Shown in pieces: positions 56,521-64,000 of a DNA stretch of 64,000 nucleotides (positions within the stretch are counted from its first letter, which is position 1; every line of letters begins with the position of its first letter). The notes below the pieces were generated by a model. That model ran no database searches. It had not been told where the DNA came from and worked only from the letters and a program-made list of their open reading frames with translations. A program made the translations under genes and the position numbers. Location: positions 1 through 64,000 of the forward strand of contig WHVD01000077.1 in NCBI GenBank assembly GCA_015178975.1, given 5' to 3'. Source of the stretch: Hysterangium stoloniferum (Eukaryota > Basidiomycota > Agaricomycetes > Hysterangiales > Hysterangiaceae).

Positions 56521-57630
56521 ATGAAGGCTCTTACTCCTCCTCAGCTTAGCCATATTCTCACTTTTCTCAATAAGGGCAAGTCTGCTCTTCAGATCTCTGA
56601 AATCACTGGCCAGGATCTGTCCACTATATCCAGAATTCATTCTACCCATTCCTCATCACTTGTCAACTCATCTGGTGGCTGTTTATGCAAGCTTTCCTCC
56701 TCAGATATTCATTATTCTATTCAACAAATCACTTCTCAAAAGACTGAAAATGCCACTGAGGTCACCAAACCATTCAAGATATGACTGGAGAGTCTATTTC
56801 AGTTAGAACTGTTCATATGGCATTCAAGAAGGCTGAAATGAGGGCTATGGTGAAGAGAAAAAGACCTTTACTCAATAAGAGGTATAGGAAGGCAAGGATG
56901 GACTTTACTCTGGCACACAAGGACTGGACTGTGGATGATTGGAAGAGGGTTGTTTGGTCAGATGAGACAAAAATCAATTGTTTGGGGTCATATGGGATCA
57001 ATTAGATGTGGAAAAGGGCAGGAGAGGGGCTCAGTGGTAGGCTGGTCAAGGACATGGTGAGGTTTGGGGGAGGAAATCTGATATTGTGGAGCTGTATGTT
57101 CTGGGAAGGCCCAGGATATTCCACCAAGATTAATGGGAGAATGGATGCTGACCTTTATGGTAGCATTTTGGAAGATGAACTTCAAGTAACTGTGGAGCAT
57201 TATAGCAAGAACACAGAAGATGTGGTCTTTCAGCAGGACAATGATACCAAACACAAGAGCACAAAGGACAATGATACCAAACACAAGAGCACAAAGGACA
57301 ATGATACCAAACACAAGAGCACAAAGGACAATGATACCAAACACAAGAGCACAAAGGCCATTAATTGGTTCAAAGACAATGGATTTATGGTCATGGTATT
57401 ACCACCTCAGTCTTCTGACCTTAATACAATTGAACACCTCTGGTATTACCTCAAAAGGAGGTTGGGAGAGTATGAAGTGGCACCCAAGAGTATTCATGAG
57501 TTGTGGGAGAGGGTTCAGACAGAGTGGGAAAATATCCCTGCCTCCACTTGTCAGAACTTGATAGAGAGTCATTCCTAGAAGGGTTGAGGCTGTTTTGAAG
57601 GCCAAGAGAGGCTATACCAAGTACTAGATT
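56521..57630 (+). pseudogene. Tc1-type transposase with a fourfold repeat at the second catalytic Asp
   Basis: The ATG at 56521 begins an HTH domain (LTPPQLSHILTFLNKGKSAL, ISEITGQDLSTISRI). A frameshift near 56780 leads to TVHMAFKKAEMRAMVKRKRP. The first Asp is in VVWSDETKIN (56950-56980). An in-frame TAG is at 57003-57005. The second Asp lies in FQQDNDTKHKST, where ten residues are repeated four times. The third acidic residue is in SSDLNTIEHLWYYLKRRL (57412-57465), a DD34-type spacing to the last repeat copy. A 1-nt insertion near 57571 diverts the C-terminus, which otherwise reads IPRRVEAVLKAKRGYTKY. Not functional. Confidence 0.92.
57237..57356 (+). repeat. Four identical 30-bp tandem copies inside the transposase
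   Basis: Units at 57237, 57267, 57297 and 57327, each GACAATGATACCAAACACAA plus ten more bases, identical by eye. They are in frame and encode DNDTKHKSTK four times, adding 30 residues over the second catalytic Asp strand. Identity of the copies points to a recent expansion or an assembly artefact. Confidence 0.97.
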
Positions 57631-57654
57631 GTTTGATCTGTGTTCTTTTTATAC

Positions 57655-57865
57655 CAGGGACAAAACCCTTCCAATGTGATTTTATTAGTGTTTTGTTTAT
57701 AGTGTGGGAAATACTAATGCTTATGTCATAATATTTTAAGGGCATATAGATAACATATAGACCTAACCAACCCCCAGATTTCAGGTCTGTATCTACAGTG
57801 GTTCTTGAGTTATTCAAGGATCTTTGCACAACTAAAAATCATTGGAAGGGTTTTGTCCCTCACTG
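57655..57865 (-). repeat. Right 211-bp terminal inverted repeat of the Tc1 element
   Basis: Inner motif at 57655-57677 (CAGGGACAAAACCCTTCC) and outer motif at 57840-57865. Same palindromic plan as the left repeat. Confidence 0.88.
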
Positions 57866-59300
57866 TATATGACTCCTCCTGAAATAAGCTCCTTTGAAGA
57901 TTTGCTCATAAACCCATTGAAGATCACAGGAATGTGAGAAAAAATCTGAAACCATGTCATCACCTTCCAACAGCATGTTTGGTGACTGATAGCGTGGGCA
58001 CAAAAAGTGAAAGAAAAATGTCTCACCTCAGGAGCCAATTGCAGATGGACCTGGGCAGAGGACCCTATGGCTCCTCCCATATACATTACTTCACTCATCC
58101 TTCATGGTCACTGGCCAATCAAGTTGATAGTGAGCAATGGACATTGCTGGACATACTCTGAATTCACAACTGTCATCCCATTTGTTATCCATCCAGTATG
58201 CCATTCTTATTCTTAAAATTATCCATTAACTAACTATGCATTTTAGTTGACAAAAAACTTAGTTGATTGCTCTTCAAAAAGGTTAACAGCAACATTGCTA
58301 AAGAAATGCATAGTAATGATGTTGCATTCTTAATGATCACCAGAGTATTTACAACTCTCAAAAACCTGTTATAAATTGTCCTACACCTCCCTTGTTCAGC
58401 TCGTCATCTGGTGACTCTGAAGATGACATCCCCTTTGTAAAATGAACTTTCAACCCCAGAAAAGACATCCTAATACCATCAACTTCCAGCTCATCCTCCG
58501 AATCTGATAAATCTTACTGTTTCAAGTTGAAGAGGCTTTGGATAATGCTGAAGAAGGCTTCCCTCTCAAAAGACAGCTACTGGAGTAAAAGATGAATGTG
58601 ATGAAAATAAGACTTTTAGGTTGATGCAGGTGTTGGACTATGGCTAGGTTTGTGCAAAGTGAAGGAATGAGGGGATTATTGTCATATATTTTATAATTTT
58701 ATTTCTCTGTTAAAACCTCTAAGGGACATTAGTCAAACAATAGAGGACTGGATTCTTTAACTTTGGCTCAAGAGTTTTTATGATGTTATTGTCCTGATAA
58801 CATATGATTTATTGCTAGCTCTAAACCCTAGAATTAGCATATCTTAACCCTAAGTAGCTAGGTGGCATTGCCATAGTAATCCTGTGGAAACCAGCAGAGT
58901 CATTGATTACATACTAATAAGGTGCCTCTAACCCTTGTAGTATGTAATCTGCTTTGTCTCCTTGACTACATATTGAGGGAGATGACTAATTGAATAATTG
59001 TATGAATATGATCATGCAACAGTCATGATCCTGACTCTTAATCATAGTCACAGACTAGTCCAGGACTGCACAGTTGTGGTGCCAATGCTGTGTTCTCTAT
59101 CACCCTGATATACAAGTGCAAGAAACATCCTGAACAATGTAGCAGCCTGATTGCCGATCGATCCTCTTCCAGCACAATATGCCAAGTTGGCTGGACTTGG
59201 TCCCCCAATGACCACCAGAGCTAGTCGCTTCATTTGGATAGATTTAGTTTTGGGATGCTGGACTTTTGCTTTTGTAATCATTGGTCAAATAAGGTCTCTT
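57866..59300. other. Stretch without a supported gene, possible copia debris
   Basis: A Ser/Glu/Asp-rich plus-strand segment near 58395-58510 (SSSSSESD) looks like a transposase tail but is too short to call. 59050-59300 minus may be further copia integrase sequence out of frame. Confidence 0.35.
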
Positions 59301-60639
59301 CAAAACTTTGGCAGTAAGATCTTCTTACTTATACCAGAGTAATTGTCCTGTAGATGCCAACTTTCAACCCAGTTTCTGTTTCTTGTGCACACTCCCAGTG
59401 TTGGAGTGCATGAAAGGCATCACTCTTGTTCTTAAGGGGGATAGATCATGGAAAACTTGAGTAATCATCTATGGTATTCATTATATACAGTGATCCTGTG
59501 TGAGATGCCACATTATTTGGTCCTGCCAAATCCACCCAGATCTTTCCCAATCATCTTGTGGCTTTATGCCCATCTCCCTGTGCTCACGCTTTTGGTACTG
59601 AGTTCTTGGTTTGTTTGCCAAGAATCCAAAAATCACATTTGGGAGAGGGCTGGCAGGTAGAATTTGGCATACCTTTAATAATGCTGTTGTTGATCATATC
59701 AGTGATGGATTGATAGTTTGCATGACCTAGACGGCAATGCCAAGTAGCAATATCAGGAGCACTGTGGGTGTATAGTGTGTGTTTGACTGTGGCAGATTTG
59801 AGTGATAATGAATATAAATGTTTGTGGGAGAGCAGAGAACCACATGCAATAGTTGCACCCAAGTTGGCAGTAAGCCAGCATGATGATTCGTTGAAGTGTG
59901 CCACAATCTTGGAATCCCTGGTAATACATCTGACTGAAATCAGATGGACTGAGGCAGTTGGAATATAAAGAACATCACAAAGGGTGATATGTGCCCCCCC
60001 TACCAACATGAAGGTGGATGTCACCCAAGCCAATGGCTAATATGTAGGACCCCCCAGTCCTTTGACAGGTCATGGTGGAATAGGTTACAAGGTTTTGAAG
60101 TTGTGAGAGTCTGATGTGACATGTACACTTGCACCTGTGTCGAGCCATAAGGGGTGTGTAATGCAGGAAATAGGCATTGCATTGGTCTGGGATAGGGGAG
60201 AAATGGTGGATGCAGTAAGAGCTGTCATATCCACTGGGTGGGTTTGTAGCTTCCAGTCAACTGTTGCATGTAGGTCCTCTTAGAGAGCAATCCATCGAGT
60301 GTATTTGATTGTATCAGAAGGGGACATGAGAAGAGGAGAGTCCCCGACAGCCATGCCAACAAAGGCAGGGTCAGTGGGTAGTGGTTTATCCATGTAAGCA
60401 GTGAAGACTTGTCTGTTCACACCCTTGATGCTAATGGGGATTTTACCTGTAGGTGTGGGGTTTGACTTGGACTTATGTCTTTCCTGGTGCTTGCGTCGCA
60501 TTGATTTAGACTCTTCAATAGTCTTACCAGCCATACCTCCCCCAGGTGACACACAGTAAGTGAAGGTGTGGCTGTCTTCTTGTAATTCAGGTTGGTGCAG
60601 GTGACTATGGTATGCCTTGGAGCATATTGGGTTGAAGTC

Positions 60640-61889
60640 TGTAATGGATTTGGCTATTTACTCTCTCAAATAGTTAACAAACATTGATATGGCAAGGGAT
60701 TCAAGAAATAAACAAATAAAGGTCCAGTAATTTAAATACTGATAGATTAATTAGCTGCACTATTAAGCTTAAACAACTAAAGTCAATATTTGTTTGGTCT
60801 CTTGACAAATTCAGGTGAGCTTGTAGTGACGTGCTCTATGAAAGTTAAGTTCTTCTTGAGAATAAAGGTTTGGGAGCTGAATGTATGCACAATAAGTCAG
60901 CAGAAACTTGTCATAGGCCTTCGCTTTCTTGTAGCCTTTTAGTTTACTATTTGTAAAGATTTAACAAGTTGTTAAATAATTTATAAATAGAGAGATTGTC
61001 CAAGGGTCAAATATCCAAGTGTTTGTTTAAAGATTGATTAACTGTGCTGTTAATGTGGGCTCTTGAATAACCTAAATGGGCAGGGATTTCAGTAATAAGA
61101 ATTTAGATTTACTTGAGTGATTAGTAAGCCTAAAGGTTTCTGGGAAGCTGAGGGAACTTAGATGAATTAGCTAAGTTCAAGAGTGCTGACAAAGAGTTCA
61201 AGATTCTGCAAGTGTAGGTGCTTGCAGTGGGTATATCAGACTAAGGCTATTTTTGTCGTTAGGATGATGAGATAAGCTTTTAAGCTGGTGCTGTTGATAG
61301 TAGTAAAGTAGATTGATTTTATACAAGATTTAGGCCTCCTTTTATACATGAGTTCTGCTTAATAATATCTAAATAACTAATTAGGAAATTATTAGAAGCT
61401 TCTACAGGTTTCCATAATTCCACTATGATGTAATAGCTATCACCTGACTCGAAGATCCAAGCCATTCGAGTCAGAAGATATGTCTGGGATGGCTGAAAGT
61501 GGAAGCAAAATAGGCCAGATGGCCAAAACAGAAATAAACCCAGCTGGGTGGCTGTGAAAACTATTCATGACGATTTGTGAATGCATCGTCAGGTCATCGT
61601 CACGTGATGTCATGTGATCGAGTGATAATAATGTGCATATATCTAATAATATAATATAATAAAAACCCGGCTGCCCAAAACTAGATAACCTGGCTTTAAT
61701 ATAATTATATTTCGACCGCTCTAGGCTTCAATTACATAATGTGATGTCATTTAAAGCCTTGAGTATGCGAAGTTAAAAGGAAACAGCATAATTCTTGAAA
61801 TAATAAATAAAATAAAATAAATGAAAATAAATTGAAATAAGTTTGGGAAAATTAAGGGAAAATTTGTGAAGATATACTGATACATCACA
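60640..61889. mobile_element. Second copy of the LTR-type insertion, 1250 bp, inside copia gag-pol
   Basis: It starts TGTAATGGATTTGG and ends CTGATACATCACA, as the 13577-14897 copy does, and shares long blocks with it: GGTCCAGTAATTTAAATACT, TTAAGCTTAAACAACT, AGTGTAGGTGCTTGCAGTG and TATGCGAAGTTAAAAGGAA. It splits the copia frame between ..QRIIDSD and ..FNPICSKAYHSH. Flanking pentamers are AAGTC and GTGTC (three of five match), so the duplication has mutated or the ends were altered. It lacks the 3 x 30-bp repeat seen in the first copy. Confidence 0.85.
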
Positions 61890-62109
61890 GTGTCCGAGTC
61901 GATAATGCGTTGTTCATTTTCAAGTAAGGTAAGGATGCGGGGTGAAGGATATGGGGTGTGAAGAGTGGTGGAAGTTCTGACCATTCTATATATGAAGAAA
62001 TGAGTTGAAGGGAAGAATATTGACCTTTCCAGTGCAATATGAGAGAAAGTGAGAGAGAGCACAAGGTGACGCAGGAGTCAATGAGTGCAATGTATTGAGT
62101 GGAGGCCTC

Positions 62110-62395
62110 GACTGTTACAGTTCGAGGCCAGAAGTGTTAAGTAGTTCAGATAATGCTACCTATGTGGTAGCTGACACATTACCCTGATCACCACTCATAG
62201 AAGACCTAGTTTATGTCTTACAAGTGGTGGAGCTTGGGTAAAAGTGTGTCTGTTGTTGTTTGGTGCCAAGTGCACCCACAAGTATACACAGAGCTTCAAA
62301 CTAATGAAATGGTACAATATTCGAAGAATATAAAGGATAGAAAAATATGAATAAAATGTGTAAAATATAAATAAAACAGAAGGAGTGTTTTACTA
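62110..62395. mobile_element. Insertion in copia gag, related to 36000-36190
   Basis: Gag coding breaks off at about 62395 and resumes at about 62100. The inserted sequence shares GCACCCACAAGTATACA-like, GAGCTTCAAACTAATGAA and the following A-rich stretch with the region upstream of the gag at 35528. It is probably an LTR fragment; ends not fixed. Confidence 0.5.
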
Positions 62396-63069
62396 CAATG
62401 AAACTGTGGTAAAAGAATACTCCTCACATGGGGTCAAGGCAGAAGAGTCAGATAGATCTTGAGTGATGAGAGAGTGCAAGTGAGGAAAATTGGTAAGTGA
62501 ATTAAGCAGGGCTATGCATTTGAAGAGATCCTCAGTAAGCTGGCACATGTCAAATTCCCGGGAGATAGTGCGACAAATAAGAGAGCTGTTGTGGGCAGGG
62601 ATATCAACTTTGAGCACTGGAGAGTGAGGGCTTCCTGGATAAGCTGGACCTGATGAATGGGTCCCTCATTGCTATGGCGAACCAAGACAGCATTCCAACA
62701 CGTGTTTGCACTTAGAAGGGGTTCAGCAAAATCCCATTCGGTTTGAGAAAGGGTGGAGAGGATAAGTGCATGGGTAAGGCCATCATTGGAGTTCCAATTT
62801 TGGACAGAGGTAAGGTCAGAAGGGTTAGGGGTGCCAACGGCATAGGAGATCAACCCCGTGATTGTAAGGTAGTGTTTTGTGCTATGGTACCACTCCTTAT
62901 AATTTCCTTTGGACTTGTCAAGCTTAGCCTCTGTATAAACAAGGGATGTCTGCAAGAGAGGGATGGATAAGGGGGTGATTGCTGTAGTATTGGACATGTT
63001 GTAGACAGGAAAAAATGCCTCAAGATGCCAGAAAGGTATTGTGATAAGTGATTTCAATAGGGACACAAT

Positions 63070-63081
63070 AGGCCCATAACC
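63070..63081 (-). other. Copia primer-binding site (initiator tRNA-Met anticodon loop type)
   Basis: The minus strand reads GGTTATGGGCCT directly after the LTR end ..TGTTAACA. This is the complement of GGCCCATAACC, the anticodon stem-loop of eukaryotic initiator tRNA-Met, as in copia-type elements that prime from an internal tRNA fragment. Confidence 0.8.
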
Positions 63082-63422
63082 TGTTAACAGTGATACCCTA
63101 GAATGTAGTTCTCAGTCTCATATATTCATAGTATAATGGACTTGCATTAGGTACCTAGAATGTAGTTCTAGTACATGCAAGATTAGTTAAGGAAATGGTC
63201 TATTTGATAAATAGACAGCTCACCTCAGTCTCATATATTCATAGTATAATGGACTGAGGCAAAGCTATAATTGATGCCCGATATATATGTGTGTGATGGT
63301 CAATGTGACTGATTAGTACAGAGGATGTGATGGGGGTAAAGGGAATATTTATTTGCCTGATTTCAGATTCAATCGTCCCTAATGCATATAAAAGTATATG
63401 TGGTGTCTCTCTTCCTCAACAC
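63082..63422 (-). mobile_element. Probable 5' LTR of the copia element
   Basis: In plus reading it runs TGTTAACAGTGATACC to CTTCCTCAACA, so the LTR in its own sense would begin TGTTGAGGAAG. It contains two 32-bp direct repeats (63111-63142 and 63224-63255, starting CTCAGTCTCATATATTC) and a second repeat of CCTAGAATGTAGTTCT. The inner end is fixed by the primer-binding site; the outer end is a guess from TG..CA. Confidence 0.55.
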
Positions 63423-63423
63423 A

Positions 63424-64000
63424 GACTCCCCCAAATATCTGACTCTGTGAGCCCTATCAGGGATGACCTACCATCAATAGTGTCGAACTCCCTTAATAAG
63501 GACACTACTGAGAAACTATGGGAAAATAAACAAGCTGAGAGAGCAGCTTTCACCACCTAATGTGAGCTAATAGAACCTATTGGAATGAGAGAGGACATCC
63601 CTCAAACTGAATGGGATGCCTACAACTTTCCCAGAAATGATGAAATGGACAAGTTGAGTCTCACCTTGTTGAACTCTCAACTACTCTTAGAAATTGACAA
63701 GGATTATGTGAAGGAATTTTGTGATGGGTACAAGAAAGAACCCTCCTTCAAGACTTACTACACTGCAGATTCTACCTCCCCAAATGTAGTCACCACTCCA
63801 TCCCACTTCATTGGAAAAAGTAGGTTATTATATGAACTTCAGAGATTCAGACTGGAAAAGTCAAAGCAGCATACCTAGCAATATGACAACTACTCTCCTG
63901 AAGTTAATACATGGTAACCCTTTTGAAGGAGCTCACATAGGAGGACAGTGATTCTTCAAGCTGATGAAAGACCATTTCTTCTGGCCTCAGATGCTGCAGG
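63424..64000 (+). pseudogene. Ty3/gypsy pol fragment running off the window (RNase H-integrase linker, zinc-binding domain)
   Basis: The plus frame reads LPQISDSVSPIRDDLPSIVS, a stop at 63558-63560, LSLTLLNSQLLLEIDKDYVK, EFCDGYKKEPSFKTYYTADS, VVTTPSHFIGKSRLLY and, after a frameshift and a stop, HGNPFEGAHIGG and FFKLMKDHFFWPQML, the H2C2 zinc-binding domain of a gypsy integrase. The rest lies outside the window. Confidence 0.75.

Larger units (their letters stand above)
56171..57865 (+). mobile_element. Tc1/mariner-type transposon, 1695 bp, TA duplication, 211-bp TIRs
   Basis: The ends are CAGTGAGGCACAAAACCCTTCC and its complement GGGTTTTGTCCCTCACTG, flanked by TA (56169-56170 and 57866-57867). 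The terminal repeats are long: left 56171-56381 and right 57655-57865. Each 211-bp repeat both starts and ends with the ~20-bp ACAAAACCCTTCCAAT motif, the inner copy inverted. The transposase gene lies between. Confidence 0.95.
59300..63066 (-). pseudogene. Ty1/copia gag-pol remnant (gag, protease, pre-integrase, integrase start)
   Basis: The minus-strand frame opens at 63066 or at 62998 with MSNTTAITPLSIP and encodes a Gag with YKEWYHSTKHYL, a frameshift near 62600 and AHNSSLICRTISREFD. After two insertions (62110-62395 and 60640-61889) come a basic region (SMRRKHQERHKSKS), the protease active site LDTGASVHVTSD (about 60148-60110), the pre-integrase motif WHCRLGHANYQS (about 59745-59706) and integrase core start WVDLAGPNNVASHTG .. 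IDDYSSFPWS (59545-59450). RT and RNase H are missing. Stops occur after 60280 and in the integrase. Confidence 0.88.

Overview
The window reads as nuclear DNA of a filamentous basidiomycete, most likely an Agaricomycete. The reasons are many short introns (about 48-60 nt, GTRNGT...YAG), an intron-containing tRNA-Lys, an AIM9-type APH protein, a TKL-like kinase, TPR and P450 remnants, and a very dense load of Ty3/gypsy, Ty1/copia, Tc1, MULE and pogo debris. The species cannot be fixed from the sequence; the LTR load resembles large ectomycorrhizal genomes, but that is a guess.

Layout. 0-3 kb: a large imperfect foldback whose arms carry a ~68-bp minisatellite. 3.4-8.7 kb (-) and 10.0-12.1 kb (+): two many-exon genes of unknown function. 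12.6-16.5 kb: a decayed gypsy pol (+) split by a 1.32-kb TG..CA LTR-type insertion with a GTCTC duplication, ending at another LTR. 16.6-17.8 kb: a coiled-coil gene. 18.0 kb: tRNA-Lys(CUU). 18.3-19.2 kb: a near-symmetrical foldback element. 20.7-26.3 kb: LTR pieces, an 18-bp minisatellite and a gypsy integrase (-) split by a solo LTR with a TGACT duplication. 26.3-28.3 kb: small spliced hypothetical genes. 29.0-30.3 kb: pogo and P450 pseudogenes. 30.8-32.2 kb: copia LTR pieces in inverted pairs. 32.5-35.5 kb: a gypsy gag (-) with in-frame TGAs. 36.7-42 kb: LTRs in both orientations. 42.4-44.3 kb: copia, kinase and TPR remnants. 45.1-46.9 kb: an intact four-exon AIM9-like gene (-). 47.36-50.29 kb: a MULE with 99-bp TIRs and a 9-bp duplication. 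50.85-51.3 kb: an intact two-exon small gene. 54.6-55.2 kb: a gypsy integrase fragment. 56.17-57.87 kb: a Tc1 element with 211-bp terminal repeats and a fourfold duplication over its second catalytic Asp. 59-63.4 kb: a copia element (-) carrying a second copy of the 1.3-kb LTR. 63.4 kb to the end: a gypsy pol fragment (+).

Only the AIM9-like gene, the 133-aa gene, the tRNA and probably the two unknown multi-exon genes look like functioning host loci; nearly everything else is nested, broken transposon sequence. Stops inside the retroelement frames fall repeatedly on TGA where related proteins have Arg, which suggests C-to-T decay of CGA codons. A short motif (GGCTTCAGCTTATGTGCTG and variants) recurs in nine LTR pieces of several families.
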